A program made the position numbers and the translations under genes. From Actinomyces gerencseriae DSM 6844 (lineage in GTDB: Bacteria; Actinomycetota; Actinomycetes; Actinomycetales; Actinomycetaceae), in NCBI RefSeq assembly GCF_000429265.1, contig NZ_AUBN01000019.1, positions 1-45,973 of the forward strand: a stretch of 45,973 nucleotides of DNA. Direction: 5' to 3'. Below, in pieces: positions 15,902 to 24,557 of this stretch. Numbering within the stretch: position 1 is the first letter of the stretch; each line of letters starts with the position of its first letter. A model generated the notes under the pieces. It worked only from the letters and a program-made list of their open reading frames with translations. It was not told the DNA's origin and did not search any database.

Positions 15902-16932
15902 TGCCGGCGCCCCTCCTGCACCGGGGTCGCCCGAGCCCATGGGTCCTGCCGCTTCTGGCGCTCCTCGTCCTGGTCTGCGTGGCCGTGGCCATCATGGCGG
16001 GACGCTACGGGATCGGCCCGGGGAGGATGGTGGAGGCCATCGCCGCCCGCGCCACGGGCGGGGTCTCCTCGGATCGGAGGGCCGACTCCGTCGTGTTCAA
16101 CCTGCGACTGCCCCGCATCACCGTCGCGGTCCTCATCGGATCCGGGATGGCGGTCTCGGGCGCCGCCTTCCAGTCGATCTTCTCCAACCCGCTGGCCACC
16201 CCGGACACGCTCGGCGTGGCCTCGGGGACCTGCGTGGGCGCCGTCGTCGCCCTGCTGCTGGGCCGGGGGATGACCGGCGTCCAGCTGACGGCGCTGGTGG
16301 CGGGCCTGATCACGGTGACGATCACGACGACAGTGGCGCGCCGGCGCGGCGGCGGGACCGACGTCGTCACGCTGGTGCTGGCGGGCGTCATCGTCTCGGC
16401 CCTGGTGGACGCCGTCCTGTCGATGCTCAAGCTCACCGCGGACCCCACCAGCGAGCTGCCGGAGATCACCTACTGGCTCATGGGCTCCCTCTCGGGGGCG
16501 TCCTGGGGGCAGATCGCCATGGCCACGCCCTTCATCCTCGTCGGCTCCGGGGTCATCGTGGCCCTGCGCTGGCGGCTCAACGTGCTGGCGCTGTCCGAGG
16601 ACGAGGCGAGGGCGGCCGGCGTCGACGTCCGCCGCCTGCGCATCGTCCTGATCGTGTGCGCGACGGTCGTGACCGCCTCGGTGGTCTCCCTGTGCGGCCA
16701 GGTCGGCTGGATCGGGCTCATCGTGCCCCACGCGGCGCGGATGCTGATCGGGTCCGACAACCGGTACCTGATCCCGGTCTGCCTGCTGCTGGGCGCGAGC
16801 GTCATGATCATGATCGACACGATCGCGCGCACCCTCACCGCCTCGGAGATCCCCGTCTCCGTGGTCACGGCGCTCGTGGGGGCACCCTTCTTCATCACGC
16901 TGCTGCGCCGCACGGGCGGGGTGCGGACGTGA
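15901..16932 (+). CDS. Iron-siderophore ABC transporter permease, FecCD family
   Basis: A 343-residue integral membrane protein with nine or ten hydrophobic segments. The FecCD/BtuC signature is clear: RLPRITVAVLIGSGMAVSGAAFQ followed by NPLATPDTLGVASG, and later GWIGLIVPHAARML, the segment that contacts the ATPase. The start ATG 15901 shares its A with the binding-protein stop; the longer open frame upstream lies inside that gene. Only one permease gene is present, so the channel should be a homodimer. It overlaps the ATPase gene by four bases (GTGA), completing a three-gene operon. Confidence 0.94.
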   Translation: MPAPLLHRGRPSPWVLPLLALLVLVCVAVAIMAGRYGIGPGRMVEAIAARATGGVSSDRRADSVVFNLRLPRITVAVLIGSGMAVSGAAFQSIFSNPLATPDTLGVASGTCVGAVVALLLGRGMTGVQLTALVAGLITVTITTTVARRRGGGTDVVTLVLAGVIVSALVDAVLSMLKLTADPTSELPEITYWLMGSLSGASWGQIAMATPFILVGSGVIVALRWRLNVLALSEDEARAAGVDVRRLRIVLIVCATVVTASVVSLCGQVGWIGLIVPHAARMLIGSDNRYLIPVCLLLGASVMIMIDTIARTLTASEIPVSVVTALVGAPFFITLLRRTGGVRT

Positions 16933-17783
16933 GCGCGCGACTGCGGGTCCACGACGGCACCTTCCGCTACCCGGGAGCCCCCGCCCCGATCCTGGAGCGC
17001 ATCGAGGTCGAGGTCGACGACGGCGAGCTGCTCGCGATCCTGGGGCCCAACGGCGCGGGCAAGACGACGCTCCTGCGCACCATGCTCGGCCTGCAGAAAT
17101 GGGAGTCCGGAGCGACTCTCCTGGACGGCGTGGATCTGGCGACCCTGTCCCCCAGGGAGATCGGGCGCCGGATCGCCTACGTGCCGCAAACGCGCAACTC
17201 CACCGCGACGGGTCTGTCCGGGGTGGACATGGTGATGCTCGGACGCTCCCCCCACCTGCCGCTGCTCGCCCAGCCCGGGCCGCGGGAGCGAGCCATGGCG
17301 GAGGAGGCGCTGGCGGGCATCGGCGCGGAGGCGCTGGCCCTCATGCCGTGCCGGACGATGTCCGGCGGGCAGTTCCAGATGGTGCTCATCGCCCGGGCCC
17401 TGGTCGCCGAGCCGGAGGTGCTGGTCCTGGATGAGCCGGAGACCGGCCTGGACTTCCACAACCAGCTCATCGTCCTGGACCTGCTGCGCACACTGGTCCA
17501 CGATCGGGGGCTGAGCATCATCATGAACACGCACTACCCGGCGCACGCCCTGAGCATCGCCGACCGCGTGCTGCTCCTGGACTCCCGGCATCGCGCCGTG
17601 TCCGGTCCGACACGCGAGATCATGGATGAGGCGACGCTCGCCCGGGTCTTCGATGTCGAGGTCTGCATCGGCCAGCTCGATCACGGCGGGGAGTCGCTGA
17701 CGACGGTCGTGCCGGTGCGGGCTCTGCGACCCGACGCCGGCTCCGCGGCAGACGCCGGTTCTGCGAGCGACGCCGGCACGTAG
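16929..17783 (+). CDS. Iron-siderophore ABC transporter ATP-binding protein
   Basis: A 284-residue FepC/FhuC-type ATPase with Walker A GPNGAGKT (39-46), Q-loop Q87 in YVPQTRN, signature MSGGQ (144-148, Met replacing the usual Leu), Walker B VLVLDEP (164-170) and switch H202. The start is GTG 16929, overlapping the permease stop. The C-terminal 20 residues are a repetitive Ala/Asp/Gly/Ser tail (DAGSAADAGSASDAGT) beyond the normal domain end. It powers uptake by the binding protein and permease encoded upstream. Confidence 0.94.
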   Translation: MSARLRVHDGTFRYPGAPAPILERIEVEVDDGELLAILGPNGAGKTTLLRTMLGLQKWESGATLLDGVDLATLSPREIGRRIAYVPQTRNSTATGLSGVDMVMLGRSPHLPLLAQPGPRERAMAEEALAGIGAEALALMPCRTMSGGQFQMVLIARALVAEPEVLVLDEPETGLDFHNQLIVLDLLRTLVHDRGLSIIMNTHYPAHALSIADRVLLLDSRHRAVSGPTREIMDEATLARVFDVEVCIGQLDHGGESLTTVVPVRALRPDAGSAADAGSASDAGT

Positions 17784-17806
17784 ATCACGATTCCGTCTCG
17801 ATCGCA

Positions 17807-17812
17807 TACGAT
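17807..17812 (+). promoter_or_regulatory. -10 box (TACGAT), leaderless type
   Basis: The hexamer is separated from ATG 17820 by exactly seven bases and lies within CGATCG-CATA-CGATCG, a 6+6 inverted repeat. The same CATACGAT precedes the paralogous pseudogene at 19435. Confidence 0.5.
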
Positions 17813-17819
17813 CGACCCC

Positions 17820-19229
17820 ATGAGTCCGCCCGCACCCGCGCCCGATCACCGCCCGCACCTCGACCTGCGCACGGCGGTCATCGCCGTCCTCATCGGGGCG
17901 CTGACCCTGGGAGGAGTCGTCGGGGGCGGACTGCTGGCCGCCGGAGACACCAACTACGCCCAGCCTCCCATGACGGATCGCACGCGCTCCCCCACCCCGT
18001 CGGACTCGTGGGCGTCGGGCTCGACCCAGCAGTGGTCCACGGCGATCGACCCGGGCGCCTCCATCTTCACCTCCCCCGACCACCTCTTCTCCGTCAAGAC
18101 CGACGGCGAGAACACCCAGAGTTCCACACTCACCGCCTACACCATGAACGACTCCGGCCCGTCCACGGCCTGGACCGCCACCGTGGACACTACAGGAGAC
18201 ACCGTCGCCACAAGCGGCGCCAGGAACAACCCCACCATCTACCCCGCCTTCCTCACCTGGGGCAAGAACACCCTCATCCACGGCACGACCCTCTACGACA
18301 TCACCACCGGCGACACCACCGACGCCCCATGGCCCACCGACGCCGTCCCCGTCGTCGCCGGCGACACCGTCATCGCCTGCCAGAAAACCACCTGCGCAGG
18401 CTACCGCGAAGGCGACACCACCCCCGCCTGGTCCTCGGCCGTCAATGACCCGGTGAAGAGCCTGCTCACGAACTCAGAAACCGATATCGCCGCGGGCATC
18501 ATCAATGATGCCCACAATTACGCGACAGTATACACCCGGGTCGACGCGAAATACGCCATCATCGCCCACCATTACGTTTTCAACATCGACACCGGTGAAT
18601 TCATCAGCCTCTCCGTGCCGGAGGAAAATCCCGCCGTTTACGCCGTCACGAGCACCACTGAGGGATGGGCCATCTCCTCGGCTCATTCCGATGTGCTGTC
18701 GGGGACCTCCGATGAGTGGCACATGTCCTTCTACGATATAGACGGGGGAAAGCCCAAATCGACGGAGATCCAACGCTCCTTCGGGGACAACACCAGGGTG
18801 CTGCGCCTCCCGAGCCCGCGCACGGCCGAGGATCTCAAGAAGATATGGGTCAGAGGTGACCTGAGTGCGGCGGCCGGGACAATGCCGACGGTCGGCGCCA
18901 CCGGCGAACCCCACTGCGGGCAGAGCATCTCGATGACGGGGGGCGCCACGATCGACCTCACCGGCTTCGACAAGAACGTCTTCCCCTGTTTCAACGATGA
19001 GACCACCCAGGTCTCCGACAGTGCGAAGGTGGTGATGGTGGGCACGGCCCAGATGACGAACAAGACCCCCTTCTCACTGATGTTCGACTCCGCGACGGGC
19101 GAGCGGATCGCCTTCGAGGGGCTGGACCCGGACAACGGGGCCCTCTTCGACGTGGTCACCCCGAAGCAGATCATCGGCTACTCCCCCGCGGACGGCACGC
19201 TCATCAGCTACAAGCCCGCCAACGGGTGA
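17820..19229 (+). CDS. Membrane-anchored extracytoplasmic protein of unknown function
   Basis: I do not recognise a family. The 469-residue protein has a short basic/proline N terminus, one hydrophobic anchor (about 19-42, AVIAVLIGALTLGGVVGGGLLAA) and a long extracellular part rich in Thr, Asp and Gly. That part has repeated YDITTGDTT-type strands, and four cysteines in two close pairs can be seen (CQKTTC; C...C around 360-390), so a beta-propeller-like PQQ/WD fold is plausible. The C terminus (FDSATGERIAFEGLDPDNG ... GYSPADGTLISYKP) is shared with the pseudogene that follows. The 18140-18420 stretch is very rich in CAC/ACC codons, unlike the lower-G+C 18460-18760 stretch, which suggests a patchwork history. 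Confidence 0.7.
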   Translation: MSPPAPAPDHRPHLDLRTAVIAVLIGALTLGGVVGGGLLAAGDTNYAQPPMTDRTRSPTPSDSWASGSTQQWSTAIDPGASIFTSPDHLFSVKTDGENTQSSTLTAYTMNDSGPSTAWTATVDTTGDTVATSGARNNPTIYPAFLTWGKNTLIHGTTLYDITTGDTTDAPWPTDAVPVVAGDTVIACQKTTCAGYREGDTTPAWSSAVNDPVKSLLTNSETDIAAGIINDAHNYATVYTRVDAKYAIIAHHYVFNIDTGEFISLSVPEENPAVYAVTSTTEGWAISSAHSDVLSGTSDEWHMSFYDIDGGKPKSTEIQRSFGDNTRVLRLPSPRTAEDLKKIWVRGDLSAAAGTMPTVGATGEPHCGQSISMTGGATIDLTGFDKNVFPCFNDETTQVSDSAKVVMVGTAQMTNKTPFSLMFDSATGERIAFEGLDPDNGALFDVVTPKQIIGYSPADGTLISYKPANG

Positions 19230-19254
19230 GCCACTGGTCCGCCGCCCCCTTCGC

Positions 19255-19355
19255 CGAGATCGGTCCGGTTCCGCACCGAGATCGGTCCAGTTCCGGCTCG
19301 AGATCGGTCCGGTTCCGCGCCGAGATCGGTCCAGTTCCGGCTCGAGATCGGTCCG
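19255..19355 (+). repeat. 22-bp tandem repeat family A, locus 5 (longest)
   Basis: Four full 22-bp units start at 19255, 19277, 19299 and 19321, followed by a 13-bp partial unit. Units alternate between two subtypes (GGTTCCG and AGTTCCG at the variable position). The array starts 25 bases after the stop of the anchored protein. Confidence 0.9.
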
Positions 19356-19422
19356 ACGACGCCGCGCCCGGCCGGACGAGACGAGCGTCGCATAGGACCT
19401 CCCCCTGGAACGGGAGACCTCA

Positions 19423-19428
19423 TACGAT
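19423..19428 (+). promoter_or_regulatory. -10 box (TACGAT) of the paralogous pseudogene
   Basis: The CATACGAT element matches that of the intact paralogue, and the hexamer ends six bases before ATG 19435, so both copies kept the same leaderless-type promoter. Confidence 0.4.
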
Positions 19429-19434
19429 GACTGC

Positions 19435-20836
19435 ATGACACAGGCGTATCCGCCCTATCAGCCGGCGCCCTCCGACGGTCCTTATCCGTACCCCTACCCG
19501 CCGTCCGGCTCCGGTGCGCCCGCGGGAGGCTGAGGCGGTTCCCAACCCTCCTACTCCCCCTATCCCCATCAACCTGCACCCGAGCAAACGCAGGGCCCGC
19601 AATACCCTCAATATTCTCACTATCCGCAATATCCGCGGCAGCCGCAGCAGCCGCAGTACCCCCGTACCAGCAGGCCTACCCGCAGCCGATTCCGCCGGGG
19701 CCGGTACCGGGCGGCGCGCCCGCGCAACCGCCCAGGCAGCGCACGGGACTCATTGTTCTGATCATCGTCCTCGTCGTCATGCTGACGGCGGGAGGCGGCA
19801 CAGCCGCCTGGTGGTTCCTGCTGCGCGACTCTGGGAGCATCATCGACCCGAATATGGTCGTGCCCGCCGACGACTGGGCCGCCGGGGCGAAGCGGACGGG
19901 GTCCTCCACGATCAAGAAGGACGCCACGATCGCTGTGTCTCCGAACGGAACGTTCCTCGTCGCACTCTCGAAGGACTCCTCCGGCATCGGTCGATCGAGC
20001 AGCGGTGCGACGCTCACCGGCTACTCCCTGACCGGCGGGCGGGCGAGTGAGTCCTGGAGCGTCAAGGTCGAGATCGCCAGCATCATGGAGACGTACATCG
20101 TGTTCTGGGACAACGACACGATCGTCGCCGACGGCCGGCTCTACGACGTCGCCACCGGTGACCACCGCAGCGCGCCCTGGAAGGGGGCGGCGGTCATCGT
20201 CAACGACCTCGCCCTCAGCTGCGAGAGCGGGTCCTGCTCCGCCTGGAGGTAGGACGGCAGCAGGGCGTGGAGCGTCGATGCCACCGAGGAGGCGAACGTG
20301 AGCGAGGGCGTGATCGTGCGCAGCGGCAAGCACTACGTCGTCGCCGTCGGGGAGGCCGACCGCGACCGCGCCCACCCCCGACCGTCTGGGCCGGGGCCAT
20401 TCCCCCCCCCTTGACGAGCTGACCGCCTGGAACACCGGCGTCGACGACGGGATCCCCGAGGACAAGCGGGTGGGCGAGTACACCACGAAGGAGGCGAGCT
20501 GCATCTCGCGGGTGCCCCTGGACGACGGGCCCTCCTTCGCCGCCCCCGAGGTCCACGTCTATGAGATCCGCTCCTACAACACCGGCCTGGACGAGGACTG
20601 CAGTAGCCCGCACGCCGCTGCCACGAGCAGGAACGGAATCGTCACATTCAGCGGTGTCGGAAGCCACCCGCAGGACGACGTTCTGCGCCATGGTCGACGC
20701 GAAGAGTGGGACGACCATCGACGTGCCCGGTCTCGACCCGTCCGAGGGGGACTACCTCGTCTTCGCCGATCCCCGCACGGCAGTCGGCTACTCGCCCCGC
20801 AACGGAGCCCTCACCACCTACACGCCCGCCGGCTGA
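19435..20836 (+). pseudogene. Broken paralogue of the 17820 anchored protein
   Basis: From ATG 19435 the frame starts with a Tyr/Pro/Gln-rich tail and meets TGA at 19531-19533. The tail continues in frame and shifts near 19660 into a frame with an anchor (GLIVLIIVLVVMLTAGGG). A body follows with CESGSCSAWR, TAG at 20250-20252, and DGSRAWSVDATEE. The aligned intact paralogue has CAGYREGDTTPAW, so TAG probably replaced a Glu codon. A further shift occurs at the C-run near 20402 and another near 20660. The last part (GTTIDVPGLDPSEG ... GYSPRNGALTTY) aligns with the paralogue's C terminus. Two nonsense codons and three shifts make sequencing error an unlikely full explanation. Confidence 0.85.
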
Positions 20837-20924
20837 GCGCGCCCGGCCCGGCGACCGGCCCCCTGAGCGCGCCCGCCGCAGCCGAGCGCGTTCGCCGCGG
20901 CTGGCGCCCCGCCGCACCAGCCGC

Positions 20925-20930
20925 TACTCT
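20925..20930 (+). promoter_or_regulatory. -10 box (TACTCT) of the sulfur-operon leader ORF
   Basis: The hexamer is separated by exactly six bases from ATG 20937, indicating a leaderless transcript that begins with the leader peptide. Confidence 0.5.
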
Positions 20931-20936
20931 CACCCC

Positions 20937-21011
20937 ATGAACGCCACGACGCCCACGACCCGTGCCCTGCCGGTGCGCGCCCTGGTCACGCGTCGAATGC
21001 GCATGCGCTGA
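20937..21011 (+). CDS. Putative leader peptide of the methionine/cysteine operon
   Basis: A 24-codon ORF beginning directly after a -10 box and ending RRMRMR-stop, so two of its last four codons are ATG. The final codons form a perfect 10-bp palindrome GCGCATGCGC (20999-21008), and a second hairpin CAGCG-N8-CGCTG starts at the stop codon. It lies 195 bp ahead of two PLP enzymes that make or break cystathionine. Ribosome-mediated attenuation sensing methionine, or its charged tRNA, is a reasonable inference. The peptide itself is not expected to have a function. Confidence 0.45.
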   Translation: MNATTPTTRALPVRALVTRRMRMR

Positions 21012-21206
21012 CAGCGCCAGCCGTCGCTGTAACCCGAGTAACGGTCAGAGTCCGAGCACCGCTCACCGCCTGCTCGTCGTACTCCGCGGCCCCGCCCGCC
21101 CGGCGGCCCCGTGTTCGTCCCCTCCGTTCGTCGCACGCCTCTCGCACGCGCCCGTCCCGCCGCCCGACGGCGCCCGCCGCGTGCCGGCCCCAAGGATCCG
21201 TCAGCC

Positions 21207-22598
21207 ATGTCAGTCCATTCAGTCCATGCCCTCTCCCCCGTCCCGGCGACACCGTCCCTCGCGACCGCCCCGACTCCCGGTTCGCCCTCCGACGGCGCCC
21301 GCCCCGCCGCACCGCCTCCTGCGGCCCTCGCGACCTCGACACCCTCCTCGGCGGACTCCGTCGTCTCCCGGTTCGACCTCGTCCACGACCGCACCGGCAC
21401 CGGCAGCCTCAAGTGGGACTTCGCCGTCGAGCGCGGCCGCCCCGCCTCCGCCCTGCCCCTGTGGGTGGCGGACATGGACCACGCCACTGCGCCCTGCGTG
21501 ACCTCGGCCCTGCTGTGGCGGGTGCGCCACGGCATCTTCGGCTACTCCGAGCCCGACGCCGCCTACGACGCCGCCCTGACCGGCTGGCTCTCCCGCCGCT
21601 ACGGCTGGCGGATCGACCCCGCATGGAACGTGGTGACCCCGGGGGTCGTCCCCGCCCTGGCGACGGCGGTGCGGGCACTGAGCGGCCCTGGCGACGCCGT
21701 CGTCATCGAGGAGCCCGTCTACTACCCCTTCCGCGAGGTCGTGGAGGCCAACGGCCGTACGGTCGCCTCGGTCCCGCTGATCCGTGACCCCGACGGCGCC
21801 TACCGGCGCGACATCGCCGCCCTGGAGACGGTCCTGGAGCGCACCGGCGCACGACTGCTTCTCCTGTGCAACCCGCACAACCCGATGGGGCGCGTCTGGT
21901 CGCGCGACGAGCTCACCGAGCTGGCCGAGACGACCGCCCGTCACGGCGTCGTCGTCGTGGCCGACGAGATCCACGCCGACCTCGCCCTGCCCGGACACCG
22001 CACCACTCCCCTCGCCTCGCTGGGGCAGGAGGTAGCCGCCCGCACGGTCACCTGCACCTCGCCGTCGAAGGCCTTCAACCTGGCGGGCCTGCAGGTCGCC
22101 AACATCCTCATCCCCGACCCGGCCCTGCGCGCCCGCTTCCGGGCCGAGCTCGACGCCGCCGGCTACTCCCAGCCCAACGCGCTGGGGCTGGTCGCCTGCC
22201 GGGCCGCCTACGAGGGCGGCGACGCCTGGCTCGACGAGCTGCGCGAGCACATCGCCGCGGCCCGCGAGCACGTCGTCGATCGTCTGGCGTCCGTGCCCGG
22301 CGTCGAGGCGGTGCCCGGAGAGGGCACCTACCTGCTGTGGCTGGACTGCACCGGTCTGCTCGCGGCCGCGGGGCTGGCCCCCGACAGGCTCGACGACGTG
22401 ATCCTGGAGGAGGCCGGGCTGTGGCTCGACGACGGCGCGATCTTCGGCGCCGGCGGGCGGGGCTTCACCCGTATGAACGTCGGCTGCCCGCGCGCCACGC
22501 TGGATGAGGCGCTGAACCGCCTCGAGGCCGGCGCCGCGGCCCTGCTCGCCCGCCGAGCAAGGCAGGCCCGGCGGACCGGCACTGCACCCGCAGCCTGA
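21207..22598 (+). CDS. PatB/MalY-type aminotransferase, probable cystathionine beta-lyase
   Basis: A fold-type I PLP enzyme of the MalY/PatB branch, which cleaves cystathionine or cysteine conjugates (C-S lyase). Family landmarks are RTGTGSLKWDF, PLWVADMDHATAP, GIFGYSEPDAAY, CNPHNPMGRVW, VVADEIHADLALPG and the PLP lysine K288 in TSPSKAFNLAGLQ. The domain starts at about residue 54; the first 50 residues are an Ala/Pro/Ser-rich extension. ATG 21207 was chosen because the still longer frame from 21111 adds only Arg/Pro-rich sequence. Together with the cystathionine gamma-synthase/lyase-like gene downstream it suggests transsulfuration or methionine synthesis. C-S lyases of this type also release hydrogen sulfide. 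Confidence 0.9.
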   Translation: MSVHSVHALSPVPATPSLATAPTPGSPSDGARPAAPPPAALATSTPSSADSVVSRFDLVHDRTGTGSLKWDFAVERGRPASALPLWVADMDHATAPCVTSALLWRVRHGIFGYSEPDAAYDAALTGWLSRRYGWRIDPAWNVVTPGVVPALATAVRALSGPGDAVVIEEPVYYPFREVVEANGRTVASVPLIRDPDGAYRRDIAALETVLERTGARLLLLCNPHNPMGRVWSRDELTELAETTARHGVVVVADEIHADLALPGHRTTPLASLGQEVAARTVTCTSPSKAFNLAGLQVANILIPDPALRARFRAELDAAGYSQPNALGLVACRAAYEGGDAWLDELREHIAAAREHVVDRLASVPGVEAVPGEGTYLLWLDCTGLLAAAGLAPDRLDDVILEEAGLWLDDGAIFGAGGRGFTRMNVGCPRATLDEALNRLEAGAAALLARRARQARRTGTAPAA

Positions 22599-22603
22599 TT
22601 CAT

Positions 22604-22691
22604 CGAGATCGGTCCGGTTCCGCACCGAGATCGGTCCAGTTCCGGCTCGAGATCGGTCGTATTCCGCCACGAGATCGGTTCAGCACCGCGC
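22604..22691 (+). repeat. 22-bp tandem repeat family A, locus 6
   Basis: Four 22-bp units start at 22604, 22626, 22648 and 22670, the last two degenerate. The array fills the gap between the two PLP-enzyme genes and starts five bases after the first stop codon. Confidence 0.88.
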
Positions 22692-22714
22692 CCATTCCCA
22701 GAAGGACCCGCACA

Positions 22715-24046
22715 ATGACCAGCTTCGCCCCCGCACCCGTCCGCTCCGACTCCTCGGGGAGCCCGAGGACCGCGGCTCCGCAGCCCCGCACGGCTCACCC
22801 ATCCTCACGGCCGACGCGGTCCGCACCGGACCCCGCCGCCTCCCGGGCGACGCAGCGCCCTGCAGCCCCGGCCGACGACGATCGCTCGCACTGTCGCACC
22901 GTCCCGATTCAGCACCACGCCTCCTGGTCGGCCGAGCCCCCCGCCTGGGGGCTGGACACGATGCTCGCCCATGCGGGCACCGCCACCGACCCGGCGACCG
23001 GTGCGATCACCGCGCCCATCCACCTGTCGACCGCCTTCGGCCACCCGGGGCTGCACGAGTCGACCGGTTACGACTACACACGCACGGCCTCGCCCACCCG
23101 CGACGTCCTGCAAGACGCGCTGACGCGCCTCGACGGCGGAACGGCGGGCTTCGCCCTATCATCGGGAATGGCCGCGGTCCAGCTCGCGGTCGAGACGCTC
23201 GCGCCCCGCGGCGGCCGGGTGGTGGCGCTGGAGGACCTGTACGGCGGCACCTACCGCTACCTCCAGGTGCTGGCCGAGTCGGGCGCCTGCGAGGTGGATT
23301 TCGTCGTCGGCGAGGAGGGCCTGCACGAGGCGCTGGGCCGCCCGGCCTCCCTGGCGATCATCGAGACCCCGACCAATCCGATGATGGCGGAGATCGACAT
23401 CGCGCGGGCGGCCGGCTGGGCGCACGCCGCCGGGGCACTGCTGGTCGTCGACAACACCTTCTACACCCCGGTCATCTGCCGACCGCTGCAGCTGGGCGCC
23501 GACGTCGTCGTCTACTCGGCCACGAAGTACCTGGGCGGGCACAACGACGTCATGGCTGGCGCCGTCGTCGTGGCCGACCCTGACCTGGGCGAGAGGCTCA
23601 TGTACCGGCTCAACACCACCGGCGCGACGCTCGGCCCCTTCGACTGCTTCCTGCTGCTGCGGGGCCTGAAGACCCTGTCCCTGCGCATGGCTCGGCATGA
23701 GGAGAACGCCCGGCGCGTCGTGGAGTTCCTGGAGGCCAGCGCGCGCGTGAGCCGGGTGCTGTACCCGGGACGCTCGGGCATGGTCTCCTTCGACCCCGCC
23801 GACGACGTCGATATCGCGGCCTTCCTGGGGGCGGTGCGGGTCTTCACCTTCGCCGAGTCGCTGGGCGGGGTGGAATCGCTGGTGACCTGCCCGAGCGTGC
23901 AGACGCATGCCGACGTGCCGCCGGCCACGCGCGCCGCCTACGGGCTGACCGACCGGCTGCTGCGGCTGAGCGTCGGCATCGAGGACCCCGACGACCTGGT
24001 GGCGGACCTGGAGCAGGCTCTGGAGGCCAGCGCGGCCGGGGAATGA
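22715..24046 (+). CDS. Cystathionine gamma-synthase/lyase family PLP enzyme
   Basis: A 443-residue Cys/Met-metabolism PLP enzyme. The family core starts near residue 79 (GLDTMLAHAG) after a long Pro/Ser/Ala-rich extension. Landmarks are YDYTRTASPTRD, the PLP-phosphate motif ALSSGMAAVQ, the stacking Tyr in YGGTYRY, ETPTNPMM, VVDNTFYTP and the PLP lysine K271 in YSATKYLGGHND. The usual stretch between YPG and GFGGMVSF (about 15 residues, containing the HPQHELA-like motif) is missing: the sequence reads VLYPGRSGMVSFD. Whether it acts as MetB, MetC or a gamma-lyase cannot be decided. A weak AGAAGGA precedes the ATG, and family A repeats separate it from the PatB-like gene. Confidence 0.9.
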   Translation: MTSFAPAPVRSDSSGSPRTAAPQPRTAHPSSRPTRSAPDPAASRATQRPAAPADDDRSHCRTVPIQHHASWSAEPPAWGLDTMLAHAGTATDPATGAITAPIHLSTAFGHPGLHESTGYDYTRTASPTRDVLQDALTRLDGGTAGFALSSGMAAVQLAVETLAPRGGRVVALEDLYGGTYRYLQVLAESGACEVDFVVGEEGLHEALGRPASLAIIETPTNPMMAEIDIARAAGWAHAAGALLVVDNTFYTPVICRPLQLGADVVVYSATKYLGGHNDVMAGAVVVADPDLGERLMYRLNTTGATLGPFDCFLLLRGLKTLSLRMARHEENARRVVEFLEASARVSRVLYPGRSGMVSFDPADDVDIAAFLGAVRVFTFAESLGGVESLVTCPSVQTHADVPPATRAAYGLTDRLLRLSVGIEDPDDLVADLEQALEASAAGE

Positions 24047-24092
24047 CGGGCCCGCGGTAGAGGGGTGATGGACACATCATCACGAACCCGCA

Positions 24093-24098
24093 TAGTCT
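24093..24098 (+). promoter_or_regulatory. -10 box (TAGTCT) of the putative type VII toxin operon
   Basis: The hexamer is separated by exactly six bases from ATG 24105 and no ribosome binding site is present. The four-gene operon 24105-28748 probably starts with a leaderless mRNA. Confidence 0.5.
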
Positions 24099-24104
24099 TG
24101 CCGC

Positions 24105-24557
24105 ATGCCATCCATCCCTGAAGGCATGATCCTGCCTCCGCCCAGGCGTTCCGGCCCCGGGCCCGGGCGCGCCGATCCGAGGCACGGGCCTCCCGGCTCC
24201 GACCCCGGGCGCGCCGCCGATTCCGGGCGTTCCAGCCCCGGGCGCCCCGCCGAGTCCGGGCGCCCGCCCATCCCTCCTGCGCTGTACCTGCCCGCCACCG
24301 GGGCATCCAACACGCGGGGGGCGGAGATCGAGTTGCGTCAGATGCGCGACGGTCGTGTCGCGCTGCTCGCCTACACGGCCCTCGACCGACTGGCCCGCTG
24401 CCTGGGACCGAACCAGCCGTGGGTTCTCTATCTCACCGAGAATCTCGACCAGCTGGAGGCGGTCCAGTCCTATGACGTGATCTATCTGGATACGCCGGTG
24501 CCCCGCAACCTGTGGCACCAGACGAAAGATAATGATGAAGATGGAGCAGTTCGATGA
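24105..24557 (+). CDS. SAV_915-like small protein, first gene of the secretion cassette
   Basis: A 150-residue protein. Residues 1-63 are Pro/Gly/Arg/Ser-rich and disordered. The remainder (LYLPATGASNTRGAEIELRQ ... RVALLAYTALDRLARCLGPNQPWVLY ... YDVIYLDTPVP) resembles the actinobacterial SAV_915 family, seen near WXG-type genes. This family call is from memory and was not searched. The fold also recalls SseB-like domains. The stop overlaps the next start (ATGA, 24554-24557). Its place ahead of a small helical protein and a large multidomain protein suggests an accessory or chaperone role in type VII export. Confidence 0.65.
   Translation: MPSIPEGMILPPPRRSGPGPGRADPRHGPPGSDPGRAADSGRSSPGRPAESGRPPIPPALYLPATGASNTRGAEIELRQMRDGRVALLAYTALDRLARCLGPNQPWVLYLTENLDQLEAVQSYDVIYLDTPVPRNLWHQTKDNDEDGAVR

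Noticed and set aside
17801..17816. CGATCG-CATA-CGATCG as a specific operator
   Set aside because: CGATCG is a frequent word in high-G+C DNA and the dyad may be incidental to the -10 box.
21012..21206. A SAM or other riboswitch upstream of the PatB-like gene
   Set aside because: I looked for the conserved SAM-I/SAM-IV core words and found none; the leader ORF explains the region better.
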